Position numbers and translations under genes: made by a program. From Pseudoroseicyclus tamaricis (GTDB lineage: Bacteria; Pseudomonadota; Alphaproteobacteria; Rhodobacterales; Rhodobacteraceae), in NCBI RefSeq assembly GCF_012070395.1, contig NZ_JAAFYS010000001.1, positions 1,218,001 to 1,282,000 on the forward strand: a stretch of DNA of 64,000 nt, given 5' to 3'. Positions 54,898 to 63,110 of this stretch are shown in pieces; within the stretch, counting starts at the first letter, position 1, and every line of letters begins with the position of its first letter. The notes beneath the pieces were generated by a model. That model did not search any database. It saw only the letters and a program-made list of their open reading frames with translations, and was not told where the DNA came from.

Positions 54898-54986
54898 GTC
54901 GTTCCCTCCGGGTTTCGCGCCGGGTGCGGCGCGTTTGGCCGGCAGAATTGTCATTTGGCCGGAAAGGTCAACCGCGCCGGCAGATG

Positions 54987-55127
54987 TTAGCGCCAGAAGG
55001 CGAGCCAGTGAATGAGATCGACCAGCCAGCGAAGCACGAAGAGCGTGCCGCCCCAGCCCTGCCAGAGGTCCACCGCGATGGCGCCGGCGACGAGGAGGGC
55101 GAGGGCAAGGGCGAGGCGCGTGGTCAT
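54987..55127 (-). CDS. 46-residue single-span membrane protein upstream of gap
   Basis: The reading frame begins [20 protein letters not shown] and ends HWLAFWR. It has one strong membrane segment, a central WQGWGG patch and an aromatic-rich C-terminus. From memory, similar short proteins ending in a WLAFWR-like motif occur ahead of gap in other Rhodobacterales; this needs a search. Such proteins are easily missed or misnamed after the neighbouring enzyme. The ribosome-binding site is weak. The function is unknown; co-transcription with gap is likely. Confidence 0.65.
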   Translation of the reverse strand: MTTRLALALALLVAGAIAVDLWQGWGGTLFVLRWLVDLIHWLAFWR

Positions 55128-55176
55128 GGGCTGAGGCTATCCGCTGCGGCGGGCGGCCGGAAGGGCGCGAGGGGCG

Positions 55177-55239
55177 GGACCGGGGGCGCTGCCCCCCGGA
55201 GCCCCCCGAGGGTATTTTTGGCCAGATGAAATGGGGGCG
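55177..55239 (+). repeat. G/C-tract intergenic repeat, copy 4
   Basis: GGGACCGGGGGCGCTGCCCC is followed by CCCGGAGCCCCCCGAGGG and TATTTTTGGCCAGATGAAATGG. It has the same order of blocks as copy 1 and lies between two divergent genes, ahead of the DUF808 gene. Confidence 0.7.
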
Positions 55240-55329
55240 GCGGGAGACGCAGGGGACGGGGCCGTGCGCGGGCGGGGTTGCCGCGGCCGGGGGCGGGTCT
55301 AGATTGAGCCGGCAGCAGCGAGGGCGGAC

Positions 55330-56313
55330 ATGAGCGGACTTCTGGCACTACTCGACGACGTGGCGGCCATCGCCAAGGTGGCCGCCGCCTCGGTGGACGA
55401 TGTGGCCAGCGCCGCCGCGAAGGCCGGCGCCAAGACCGCCGGGGTGCTGATCGACGACGCCGCGGTGACGCCGAAATACGTGACCGGCTTCAAGCCGCAG
55501 CGCGAATTGCCGATCATCTGGAAGATCACCAAGGGGAGTCTCCGCAACAAGCTGATCTTCCTGCTGCCCATCGCGCTCCTGCTCTCCAACTTCGCGCCAT
55601 GGGCGATCACGCCGCTCCTGATGCTCGGCGGCTCCTACCTCTGCTTCGAGGGGGCGGAGAAGATCTTCCACGTCCTCTTCCCCCATGCCAGCCACAAGGT
55701 GGCCGAGGACATGGAGGTGAAGGACCCGACCAAGCTGGAGGAGCGCAAGGTCGCCGGCGCCATCAAGACCGATTTCATCCTCTCGGCGGAGATCATGACG
55801 ATCTCGCTCTCGGTCATCGAGGCCGACAGTTTCTGGCTGGAGGCGGCGACGCTCGCCGTCGTCGCGGTGGCGATCACCCTCGCCGTCTATGGCTCGGTGG
55901 CGCTGATCGTGAAGGCCGATGATCTCGGGCTGGAGATGGTCGATCACGGGCGCCTCGGCGTCACCCGCGCCATCGGGCGCGGGCTGGTGCGGGGGATGCC
56001 GTGGTTCCTCAAGCTGCTCTCCATCGTCGGCACGGCGGCGATGCTCTGGGTCGGCGGCAACATCATCGTCCACGGGCTGGAGGTGCTGGGCTGGCCGGTG
56101 CTCTACGACTGGATCCACCACCTCGCCGAAGAGGCGGCGCATGCCCTCGGCACGCTGGAGGGCGCGGTCACCTGGGCGGTGACGGCCTTCTGCGACGGCA
56201 TCCTCGGCCTCGCCTGGGGGCTGGTGCTGATCCCCGTCGCCACCAAGGTGATCACGCCGCTCCTCGGCCTCTTCGGCGGGGACAAGTCGGCGGACAAGGC
56301 CGCGGGTCATTGA
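55330..56313 (+). CDS. DUF808 family inner-membrane protein
   Basis: The 327-residue protein matches DUF808 (YedI type). It has a helical N-terminus rich in alanine and valine ([23 protein letters not shown]), the segment [21 protein letters not shown], and several membrane segments after residue 75. The conserved [11 protein letters not shown] and [18 protein letters not shown] are present. The function of the family is unknown. Its stop codon overlaps the start of the DoxX gene. Confidence 0.9.
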   Translation: MSGLLALLDDVAAIAKVAAASVDDVASAAAKAGAKTAGVLIDDAAVTPKYVTGFKPQRELPIIWKITKGSLRNKLIFLLPIALLLSNFAPWAITPLLMLGGSYLCFEGAEKIFHVLFPHASHKVAEDMEVKDPTKLEERKVAGAIKTDFILSAEIMTISLSVIEADSFWLEAATLAVVAVAITLAVYGSVALIVKADDLGLEMVDHGRLGVTRAIGRGLVRGMPWFLKLLSIVGTAAMLWVGGNIIVHGLEVLGWPVLYDWIHHLAEEAAHALGTLEGAVTWAVTAFCDGILGLAWGLVLIPVATKVITPLLGLFGGDKSADKAAGH

Positions 56314-56681
56314 GCCGCTGGCAGGACGCCGCGCTCCTCGCGGCGCGGCTCCTCCTCGCGGTGCTCTTCCTCGGCGGCGCGGTGCAGAAGGTGCTGGCGC
56401 CCGAGCCGGTCTACGAACTCCTCGCCATGCGCGGCTGGCCCCTCTGGCTCTACTGGCCGGCGCTCATCTACACCACGGCGGCCGGCCTCGCGCTGGTGGC
56501 GGGCGCGTGGATCGCCCCCGTCGCCCTCAGCCTCGCCGGATATTGCGCGGTGACGAGCATCTTCCACCTCCAGCCGGAGGATCCCTGGCAGATGACGATC
56601 TTCGTCAAGAACTGGGCCATCGCCGGCGGCTGCCTCGCCCTTGCCGTCGCCGGCCCGGGCCCCTGGCGCCTCGTCCGCTGA
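56310..56681 (+). CDS. DoxX family membrane protein
   Basis: The 123-residue protein has four hydrophobic segments and DoxX features such as ARLLLAVLFLGGAVQKV and an FVKNWAIAGGCLAL ending. The best start is a TTG at 56310 that overlaps the DUF808 stop (TTGA), giving [14 protein letters not shown] at the N-terminus. Translation is therefore probably coupled. DoxX proteins are linked to redox or thiosulfate metabolism in some species, which I cannot extend to this one. Confidence 0.8.
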   Translation: MSRWQDAALLAARLLLAVLFLGGAVQKVLAPEPVYELLAMRGWPLWLYWPALIYTTAAGLALVAGAWIAPVALSLAGYCAVTSIFHLQPEDPWQMTIFVKNWAIAGGCLALAVAGPGPWRLVR

Positions 56682-56705
56682 GGCCGACTCGGAAGGGCAG
56701 CAACG

Positions 56706-56768
56706 CGCCCCCCTGTCTTTGGTCCCGAAAATCCTCGGGGGAGGTTGAGGGGGCAGACAGCCCCCTCA
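56706..56768 (-). repeat. G/C-tract intergenic repeat, copy 5
   Basis: The reverse complement contains GGGGGCTGTCTGCCCCC, then a CCCCCGAGGATTTTCGGGACC block, then AAAGACAGGGGGGC. It closely matches copy 2 and shares GGGACCAAAGACAGG with copy 1. It lies between the convergent DoxX and tkt genes. Confidence 0.75.
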
Positions 56769-56813
56769 ACGCAAGCATCAAATGCGCCGCAGGCGCTCCG
56801 CTGAGCAGCCGCC

Positions 56814-58832
56814 CTAGCCGAGCAGCGCCTTCGCCTTTTCGACCGTGTGCCCGGCGGTGATGCCGAACTTCTCGAACAGCACCTCGGCGGGGGCGGAGGC
56901 GCCGAAGCTGTCCATCCCCACGAAGGCCGCCTTCTGCTCGCGGCCGCGCTCGCCCAGGAGCAGCCAGTCCCAAGGCTGGCGCACGCCGGCCTCGATGGCC
57001 ACGCGCACCGGCCCGGCGGGAAGGACGCGCTTGCGGTAGGCCTCGTCCTGCTCGCGGAAGAGCTCCATCGACGGGACGGAGACGACGCGCGTGCCGATGC
57101 CCTCGGCCTCCAGCGCCTTCTTGGCCTCCATCGCCACCTCGACCTCGGAGCCCGACGCCATGAGGATGACGCGGCGCTTGTTCTCCGCCTCGGCCAGCAC
57201 GTAGGCGCCCTGGGCGGTCAGGTTCTTGGTGGTGTGCTTGGTGCGCACCGTCGGCAGGCCCTGGCGGGTGAGCGCGAGCACGGAGGGCTTCTTCGTCTGG
57301 CTCAGCGCGATCTCCCACGCCTCCGCCGTCTCCACTGTGTCGGCGGGGCGGAAGGTGAGCAGGCCCGGCGTCGCGCGCACCATGGCGAGGTGCTCGACCG
57401 GCTGGTGCGTCGGCCCGTCCTCGCCGAGGCCGATGGAATCGTGGGTCATCACGTAGATCACCGGCACGCCCATCAGCGCGGAGAGGCGGATGGCCGGGCG
57501 GGCGTAGTCGGTGAAGCAGAAGAACGTGCCGCCATAGGGCTTCACGCCGCCATGCGAGGCCAAGCCGTTCATCGCGGCGGCCATGCCGTGTTCACGGATG
57601 CCGTAGTGGATGTAGCGGCCCTTGCGGTCCTCCGGGGAGAAGATGCCCAGATCACCGGTCTTGGTGTTGTTGGAGCCGGTGAGGTCGGCCGAGCCGCCCA
57701 GCGTCTCCTTCATCACCGGGTTCACCACCTCCAGCACCATCTCGGAGCTCTTGCGGGTGGCGACCTTCGGCCCCTCTTCGGAGATCTGCTTCTTCAGCGC
57801 CTTGATGCGGCCGGAGAGCGCCTTGGGCGCCTCGCGGTCGAAGCTGCGCTCGAACTCGGCGCGCTTGGCGTCGGAGAGGGCACCGATGCGCTCGTTCCAC
57901 TCGGCATGGGCGGCGGCGCCGCGCTCGCCCATCGACTCCCACTGCGACTTGATGTCGGCGGGGATCTCGAAGGCGGGGGCGTCCCAGCCATAGGCGGCCT
58001 TGGCGTCGGCGACGACCTTGTCGTCGGTCAGCGCGCCGTGGCCCTTGGCGGTGTCCTGCGCGGCGGAGCCGAGGGCGATATGCGTCTCGCACTGGATCAT
58101 CGATGGGCGGGGGTCGGCCTTGGCGGCCTCGATGGCCTCGTCGATGGCGACCGGGTCATGCCCGTCGATCTTCTGCACGTGCCAGCCGGAGGCGGAAAAC
58201 CGCTCGCACTGATCCGTCGAGTCGGCCAGCGAGGTCGGCCCGTCGATGGTGATCGAGTTGTGGTCGAAGAAGACCGTCAGGTTGCCGAGCTTCTGGTGGC
58301 CGGCGAGCGCGATGGCCTCCTGGCTCACGCCCTCCATCAGGCAGCCGTCCCCGGCGAAGACCCAGGTGCGGTGATCCATGATCTTCTTGCCCCAGCGGGC
58401 GCGCAGGCTCTCCTCGGCGATGGCGAAGCCGACGGAGTTGGCGATGCCTTGCCCCAAGGGGCCGGTCGTCGTCTCGATGCCGGGGGAGTGGTTGTACTCC
58501 GGGTGGCCCGGGGTCGCGCTCTCCCACTGGCGGAAATCCTTGATGTCCTGCAGGGACATGCCCTCGTAGCCGGTGAGATAGAGCACCGAGTAGAGCAGCA
58601 TCGAGCCGTGGCCGTTGGAGACGATGAAGCGGTCACGGTCGGGCCAGAGCGGGTTCTTGGGGTCGAACTTCAGGTGCTTCTCGAAGAGCACCGTGGCGAT
58701 GTCGGCCATGCCCATGGGCATGCCGGAATGGCCGGAATTGGCGGCGGCGACGGCATCCAGCGTCAGGGTGCGGATGGCGGCGGCTTTCATCCAGTGCTCG
58801 GGATGAGCCTCGCGCAGGGCAGCTATGTCCAA
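56814..58832 (-). CDS. tkt: Transketolase
   Basis: The 672-residue thiamine-diphosphate enzyme moves two-carbon units in the pentose phosphate and Calvin pathways. ThDP-binding [20 protein letters not shown] near residue 155 and the pyrimidine-domain [14 protein letters not shown] are present, with the normal C-terminus. The start is a TTG at 58832 preceded by AAAGGAAAGACC; the first in-frame ATG lies 14 codons later and would give a slightly short protein. The gene is divergent from the zauP operon. Confidence 0.96.
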   Translation of the reverse strand: MDIAALREAHPEHWMKAAAIRTLTLDAVAAANSGHSGMPMGMADIATVLFEKHLKFDPKNPLWPDRDRFIVSNGHGSMLLYSVLYLTGYEGMSLQDIKDFRQWESATPGHPEYNHSPGIETTTGPLGQGIANSVGFAIAEESLRARWGKKIMDHRTWVFAGDGCLMEGVSQEAIALAGHQKLGNLTVFFDHNSITIDGPTSLADSTDQCERFSASGWHVQKIDGHDPVAIDEAIEAAKADPRPSMIQCETHIALGSAAQDTAKGHGALTDDKVVADAKAAYGWDAPAFEIPADIKSQWESMGERGAAAHAEWNERIGALSDAKRAEFERSFDREAPKALSGRIKALKKQISEEGPKVATRKSSEMVLEVVNPVMKETLGGSADLTGSNNTKTGDLGIFSPEDRKGRYIHYGIREHGMAAAMNGLASHGGVKPYGGTFFCFTDYARPAIRLSALMGVPVIYVMTHDSIGLGEDGPTHQPVEHLAMVRATPGLLTFRPADTVETAEAWEIALSQTKKPSVLALTRQGLPTVRTKHTTKNLTAQGAYVLAEAENKRRVILMASGSEVEVAMEAKKALEAEGIGTRVVSVPSMELFREQDEAYRKRVLPAGPVRVAIEAGVRQPWDWLLLGERGREQKAAFVGMDSFGASAPAEVLFEKFGITAGHTVEKAKALLG

Positions 58833-59142
58833 GGTCTTTCCTTTCCGAAATCGCGTTGAAACAGCCGTCTTTGGCCGGGCGCAAACGTGCATAACAGCGG
58901 GTGGGGGGAGATCAAGCCCGCTTGAAGGGCGCAGGCTAAGCCCTTCGGCGATAAACCCTTCCCCCGTTTGCCGCTTCCCGCCGCCTCGCATACCCTGTCG
59001 GCGCGCGAGCGCGATTCGTGGGTCATGGGCCCGGCGGCGCGGCGCGCGAGGCCAGAAAAAGACGATGCCGGACGGTGCCACGAGCAGGGCCGCCGCCGGC
59101 CAACGAGACCAAGAGCAACGGGCGCAAGGCGGGACGGACGGC

Positions 59143-59631
59143 ATGGAAGAGCTTCACGAGCTGGAGGCACGGATTTCACAGGCGTTGCACCGCATCCAGG
59201 CGGGCATGGGCGCCATGAACCGGCCGGTGGCGGGGCAGGGGCCGGAGGATTTCGCCCGGCTGGAGGCGGCGCTGGACGAGGAGCAGACCGCCAACGCCCA
59301 GCTTGAGGAGCGCATCCGCACCCTGAAGGGCAAGCTGGAGCGCGCGAAGGAGGAGCAGGCCGCCGAGGCCGAACGCCACCGCGAGGGCATGGGCCGGCTC
59401 GACGGCGAACTGCAGGGCTTGCAGGAGGCGAATGCCGAGCTGCGCGACGCCTCCGAGCAGCTGCGCCGCGCCGCCGAGGAGGGGGTGAGCGACCCCGAAC
59501 TGATCAACCGTGCCATGAAGGCCGAGCTGGAGGCGCTGACCGCCTCGCGGGCCGCCGAGATTGCCGAGATCGACGCCATCCTGGCGGAATTCCGCCCCGT
59601 CCTCGAGGCCGGGCAAGAGGAGGCGCAGTGA
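59143..59631 (+). CDS. zauP: Coiled-coil protein upstream of zapA (ZauP-like)
   Basis: The 162-residue protein is almost entirely predicted coiled coil, with heptad-rich stretches such as [19 protein letters not shown] at about residues 50-140. Its stop overlaps the zapA ATG (TGATG). In Caulobacter the protein ZauP, encoded just upstream of zapA, works with ZapA to focus the Z-ring. Position, size and coiled-coil character match, though I cannot confirm orthology from sequence by eye. Confidence 0.78.
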   Translation: MEELHELEARISQALHRIQAGMGAMNRPVAGQGPEDFARLEAALDEEQTANAQLEERIRTLKGKLERAKEEQAAEAERHREGMGRLDGELQGLQEANAELRDASEQLRRAAEEGVSDPELINRAMKAELEALTASRAAEIAEIDAILAEFRPVLEAGQEEAQ

Positions 59632-60023
59632 TGCCGCAGGTGGAGATCAAGATCGGCGGCCGCAGCTTCGAGGTCGCCTGCCAGCCGGGCGAGGAGCCCT
59701 TCCTGCAATCGGCCGCCGGGATGCTGGATGCCGAGGCGGCGGAGCTCTCCGCCCAGATCGGCCGGATGCCCGAGGCACGGATGCTGCTGATGGCGGGCCT
59801 GATGCTCGCCGACAAGACGGCCGGGCTGGAGGACAGGGTGAAGGAGGCGGAGGATCGCACCGCCGCTCTCACCGCCGAGCTGGAGGAGCTGAAGGCCCGC
59901 CCGGCGCCCGAGCCGGAGCGCGTCGAGGTCCCCGTGATGCCCGAGGGCGTGACGGAGACGCTGGCCGAGCTCGCCGCCCGCGCCGAGTCGCTGGCCGACG
60001 AAGTCGAGGAGAAGGCGCAGTGA
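59631..60023 (+). CDS. zapA: Cell division protein ZapA
   Basis: The 130-residue protein has the ZapA N-terminal domain (VEIKIGGRSFEVACQPGEE and LMAGLMLADKT), followed by a coiled coil at about residues 60-85 and an acidic C-terminal extension. It bundles FtsZ filaments at the division site. The ATG at 59631 shares one base with the zauP stop, and a GTG three bases earlier is also in frame. Its stop overlaps the next gene's GTG. Confidence 0.92.
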   Translation: MPQVEIKIGGRSFEVACQPGEEPFLQSAAGMLDAEAAELSAQIGRMPEARMLLMAGLMLADKTAGLEDRVKEAEDRTAALTAELEELKARPAPEPERVEVPVMPEGVTETLAELAARAESLADEVEEKAQ

Positions 60024-60352
60024 CCCGCTGGCTCGCCGGCGCGGCGGCCCTCGCGCTGCTCCCGCCGGCGGCGTCGGCGGAGGTCATCACCACCCGCTAC
60101 CTCTGCGAGCGCGGCGTGGAGATCCCGGTGACCTACGTGAACGGCGTCGACCCGGCCGTCGTGGTGCTGGTCGTCGAGGGGCGAATGATGACGCTGGAGC
60201 AGGAGGTCAGCGGCTCCGGCGCCCGCTACGGCTGGCCCTCGGACGGCTCCCACTACGTCTGGTGGGACCAGGGCGAGGAGGCGACGCTCAGCTGGTACGA
60301 CGGCGAAGTCGGCGAGGAGGTGACCCTCTACGCCTTCTGCGAGCGGCAGTAG
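60020..60352 (+). CDS. MliC-family (C-type lysozyme inhibitor-like) periplasmic protein
   Basis: The 110-residue protein has a signal peptide (TRWLAGAAALALLPPAASAE) and an MliC-like beta-barrel with a conserved cysteine pair, one in TTRYLCERG and one in YAFCERQ. The central VLVVEGRMMTLEQEVSGSGA and YGWPSDGSHYVWW fit the family. MliC inhibits C-type lysozyme in the periplasm. The start is a GTG overlapping the zapA stop (GTGA), so translation is coupled to a division gene. Confidence 0.85.
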   Translation: MTRWLAGAAALALLPPAASAEVITTRYLCERGVEIPVTYVNGVDPAVVVLVVEGRMMTLEQEVSGSGARYGWPSDGSHYVWWDQGEEATLSWYDGEVGEEVTLYAFCERQ

Positions 60353-60513
60353 GGGAGGGGCTGGGGGAGGCGCGGGTCTCGCTGGCTTCCTGGAAGGTCT
60401 TGTCGCTGGTAACCGGCGGGCGTCTTTGCTTTCCCTCTAAGGTCTCCGAGCCTTTTCCGTTTTTCCCCGTTCCGACCCCGCCTCCTGTCGTACCGGTTGC
60501 AGGCGCAGGTCGA

Positions 60514-60671
60514 GCGCCTGCCCGTGGGATGGCGCCCCGACAGTGCCGCGGTGCGCTTTATGCCAGCCAAGCCCCTCCCCGACCTGGGCGGAGCACCAAG
60601 CCCAACCAAAGCGCCAGCCCGCCGGGACGGGCAGGCGCTCGCCCTGAGCCTTTGGCGCGTACCGGGCGGGG
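60514..60671 (+). repeat. Composite intergenic repeat, copy D
   Basis: It begins GCGCCTGCCCGTGGGATGGC and includes CTTTATGCCAGCCAAGCCCC and GGGACGGGCAGGCGCTCGCC. Together with two hairpins it fills most of the 517-base gap between the MliC gene and the next minus-strand gene. I see no gene in that gap. Confidence 0.75.
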
Positions 60672-60705
60672 GCGCAGCGGCGGCGTTGCGAGGCGGCCGG
60701 GGCAA

Positions 60706-60729
60706 GGTGGGTTGGAAACCCACCCTACG
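60706..60729 (-). repeat. GTAGGGTGGGTT hairpin repeat, copy 5
   Basis: GGTGGGTTGGAAACCCACC is followed by CTACG. It is the reverse orientation of copy 6, which begins 13 bases later. Confidence 0.75.
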
Positions 60730-60742
60730 GATCGCGCTGGTC

Positions 60743-60765
60743 GTAGGGTGGGTTGATAACCCACC
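60743..60765 (+). repeat. GTAGGGTGGGTT hairpin repeat, copy 6
   Basis: GTAGGGTGGGTTGATAACCC closes with ACC. Copies 5 and 6 face each other, forming a larger palindrome with CCTACG...CGTAGG at its heart. Confidence 0.75.
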
Positions 60766-60869
60766 GTCTCTGTCTACTTGGGGCGATCTTAGACAGCCCG
60801 CCGGCCCCCGGAGACGGAAATCGCGCGATTTCCGTCCCGAATTCCGCGCGAAATTCGTCCCCGGCCCGA

Positions 60870-61571
60870 TCACCCGCCGAGGCGCGCCAGCTCCGTCGAT
60901 AGGTCGATGAAGCGCTCCATGTCGGGCGCGCGGGCGATGGCGTGGCGCAGGCGCACCCGGACTCCGTCGCGGGAGATGATCAGCACCGGGTGGCCGCGCT
61001 CTCCGCGGATCAGCGGCTCCCAGCTCATCAGCGTGCGGGCCAGCGCCTGCGTCTCGAAGCGGTGCCCGAGCGCGCAGGAGGCGAGGATGGTCACGCCGTC
61101 CGGCCCGTCCTGCAGGCGCAGGGCGCCGGCATCGCCGGCGGCGCCGGGGCCGATGAGGCGGGTGAGGAGCTTCTCGCCCATCTCGCCGTCCATCTGCCCC
61201 TGCATGAGCCCGGTCAGCGCCGCCACGTCGGGCGAGAGCGGCCCGGCCATGACCATCGTGCCCTCGCTCCAGTGCGGATCGCGCGCCGAGAACTCCGTCG
61301 ATTGCAGGTCCCGCACCGAGTCGTCGCCCGAGCGGCGGCGGCTCTCCACCACCCACTTGGTGCCCCCGCGCGGCTGAAGCCGCGTGATGGCCGGGCGGCC
61401 GAGCACCTCTCCGGTGATGTTGAGCTGCCAGGAGCGGCGGGCGGCCATCTCCTCGAAGTCCTCGCGCCGCCGTGCCTCAACCCGCTTCAGCCCGGTCACC
61501 ACGGCAAGGCCGACGGCGAGCAGGATGACGAGCGTGGCAACGAGGGTGAGGGCCGTGGTCACGGCATGCAC
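60870..61571 (-). CDS. Single-span membrane-anchored protein of unknown function
   Basis: The 233-residue protein begins with one membrane segment (residues 4-27: TTALTLVATLVILLAVGLAV) and continues as a soluble cytosolic domain that I cannot assign. The codon bias and strand-helix alternation look like a genuine protein. It stands alone between two intergenic regions, downstream of grxD on the same strand. The function is unknown. Confidence 0.7.
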   Translation of the reverse strand: MHAVTTALTLVATLVILLAVGLAVVTGLKRVEARRREDFEEMAARRSWQLNITGEVLGRPAITRLQPRGGTKWVVESRRRSGDDSVRDLQSTEFSARDPHWSEGTMVMAGPLSPDVAALTGLMQGQMDGEMGEKLLTRLIGPGAAGDAGALRLQDGPDGVTILASCALGHRFETQALARTLMSWEPLIRGERGHPVLIISRDGVRVRLRHAIARAPDMERFIDLSTELARLGG

Positions 61572-61767
61572 CAGCCTGACGGACCCTCACCGGGCACGCG
61601 CGAATATGCGAGACGAAGTGACACGTGACACCGGCAGCAAGCAGAACCCTCTGCGAAAATAGCCTCCCCTGAGCCGGTGCCTAGCGAGGAGGTGCCCCGT
61701 GCCCCCGAGGCTCCGCCGCACTGTTGCACTTTGGCACGTGAGCGGAGGCCCCGCGGGGCGGGGAACA

Positions 61768-61788
61768 GGCGGCGCCCGGGGCGCCGCC
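61768..61788 (-). terminator. GC-rich hairpin after grxD
   Basis: GGCGGCGCC and GGCGCCGCC form a nine-base stem just beyond the 3' end of grxD on the minus strand. It is followed by TGTTCC rather than a T-run, so its strength as a terminator is uncertain. The remaining bases between 61572 and 61793 hold no gene I can support. Confidence 0.5.
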
Positions 61789-61793
61789 GTCCG

Positions 61794-62153
61794 TCAGCCG
61801 TTGGCTTCGCGGATCTTGTCCGCGGCATCCTTGGAGAAGGTGATCCCCTTCGTCTCGAAGAGCTGGTCGAGCTCTCCGGAGAGCGTCATCTCGGTGATGA
61901 TGTCGCAGCCGCCGACGAACTCGCCCTTGACGTAGAGCTGCGGGATGGTCGGCCAGTCGGAGAAATCCTTGATCCCCTGCCGCACGCCCTCGTCCTCCAG
62001 CACGTTCACGTCGGCGAAATCCACGCCCATGAAGTTGAGCACGCCGGCGACGCGGGAGGAGAAGCCGCATTGCGGCATCGACTTGGTGCCCTTCATGAAG
62101 AGCACCACGTCGTTTGCGTCGATTGTCGTCTTGATCTGGTCCTGAGCGGTCAT
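61794..62153 (-). CDS. grxD: Monothiol glutaredoxin (Grx4/GrxD type)
   Basis: The 119-residue protein has the monothiol CGFS active site in GTKSMPQCGFSSRV near residues 23-36 and the glutathione-binding WPTIPQLYVKGEFVGGCDI. It carries and delivers [2Fe-2S] clusters, usually with a BolA partner. ATG 62153 has GGAG six bases ahead; an in-frame ATG at 62165 is less well placed. It directly follows bolA. Confidence 0.95.
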   Translation of the reverse strand: MTAQDQIKTTIDANDVVLFMKGTKSMPQCGFSSRVAGVLNFMGVDFADVNVLEDEGVRQGIKDFSDWPTIPQLYVKGEFVGGCDIITEMTLSGELDQLFETKGITFSKDAADKIREANG

Positions 62154-62210
62154 GTCCGTCTCCATTCGCCCCGTCCGGCGGGGCCTGTGCGTGAAAAGGT
62201 CGCCCGCGGG

Positions 62211-62447
62211 TCAGTCCGGGGCGCGTGTCGTCAGCGCCAGCGCGTGCAGCTCGCCCTGCGCGCCGTCCATCTTGCCCGCGAGGGCGGCGTAGACGGCGCG
62301 CTGCTGCTGCACGCGGTTCATCCCCCGGAAGCTCTCGTCCACCACCTGCGCGGCGAAATGGGCGCCGTCGTCGCCCTCCACCGTGACCTGGGCGTCGGGA
62401 AAGCTCTTGCGGATCAGGCTTTCGATTTCATGGGCTGTGATCGGCAT
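62211..62447 (-). CDS. bolA: BolA family protein
   Basis: The 78-residue protein has the BolA/IbaG fold signature (AHEIESLIRKSFPDAQVTVE near residues 5-24) and the conserved histidines in GAHFAAQVV and ELHALALTTR. BolA and monothiol glutaredoxins share an Fe-S cluster and act in iron sensing. The ATG at 62447 is preceded by GAGGA at eight bases. grxD follows 57 bases later on the same strand. Confidence 0.93.
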   Translation of the reverse strand: MPITAHEIESLIRKSFPDAQVTVEGDDGAHFAAQVVDESFRGMNRVQQQRAVYAALAGKMDGAQGELHALALTTRAPD

Positions 62448-62534
62448 CGGGGTGTCCTCGCGGGCGCCTTGCATTCGGGCTGGAATCTAGGCTCGGTGGG
62501 CGGGAGTCGCAAGGTGGCGGGCGGAGGAGACGGG

Positions 62535-63095
62535 ATGGCAGGGGGATCGGGCACGCAGCTCATCCGGCGGATGGCACCGGGGGAGGAGGTCCTGCGGACC
62601 GAGCGGATGATCCTGCGCGCCCCCCGCCCGGAGGATCTGGACAGGCTCGCCGCCTTCTATGCCGACGAGGATGTGCGCCGCCATTTCCCGAACTTCACCC
62701 GCACCCGCGAGCAGACGGCCGCCGAGATGGACTGGTCCATGGCCGGCGGCCACGCCTCGCACCCCGGCTACACGCTCTGGGCCGCCACCTGGCGCGACAG
62801 CGGCGAGTTGATCGGCCGGGGCGGGATCCTGGTGGTCGAGATCGACGGCGTCGAGGAGATCGAGCTGGCGTGGATGCTGGACAAGCCGTGGTGGGGCCGG
62901 GGCCTCGGCCGGGAGATGGGAGAGGGCCTGCGAGACCTCGGCTTCGCCGCCGGGCACGAGAGGCTCATCGCGCTGGTCGACCTGCCCAACCATGCCTCCG
63001 CCGCCACCGCCCGCAGCATCGGCATGAGCCGCGAGCGGGAGGTGGACCTCCACGGCCTCTGCCACCTCTTCGCCATCGAGCGCCCGGCCGTCTGA
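62535..63095 (+). CDS. GNAT-family N-acetyltransferase (RimJ-like)
   Basis: The 186-residue protein resembles RimJ/RimL-type acetyltransferases: TERMILRAPRPEDLDRLAAF near residues 22-41, ELIGRGGILVV, and the acetyl-CoA-binding loop of the form WWGRGLGREMGEGL near 119-132. The target is unknown. GGAGGAGACGGG precedes the ATG. It runs opposite to bolA and purL and sits between them. Confidence 0.88.
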   Translation: MAGGSGTQLIRRMAPGEEVLRTERMILRAPRPEDLDRLAAFYADEDVRRHFPNFTRTREQTAAEMDWSMAGGHASHPGYTLWAATWRDSGELIGRGGILVVEIDGVEEIELAWMLDKPWWGRGLGREMGEGLRDLGFAAGHERLIALVDLPNHASAATARSIGMSREREVDLHGLCHLFAIERPAV

Positions 63096-63110
63096 GGCCG
63101 GCGCGCCCGC

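Noticed and set aside
58833-59144. N-terminal extension of transketolase to 776 residues
   Set aside because: The extra 104 codons are low-complexity, overlap the divergent zauP region and lie upstream of a TTG with a strong ribosome-binding site.
61677-62534. Long N-terminal extension of the GNAT protein
   Set aside because: It is antisense to grxD and bolA; the ATG at 62535 has an excellent ribosome-binding site and starts the domain.
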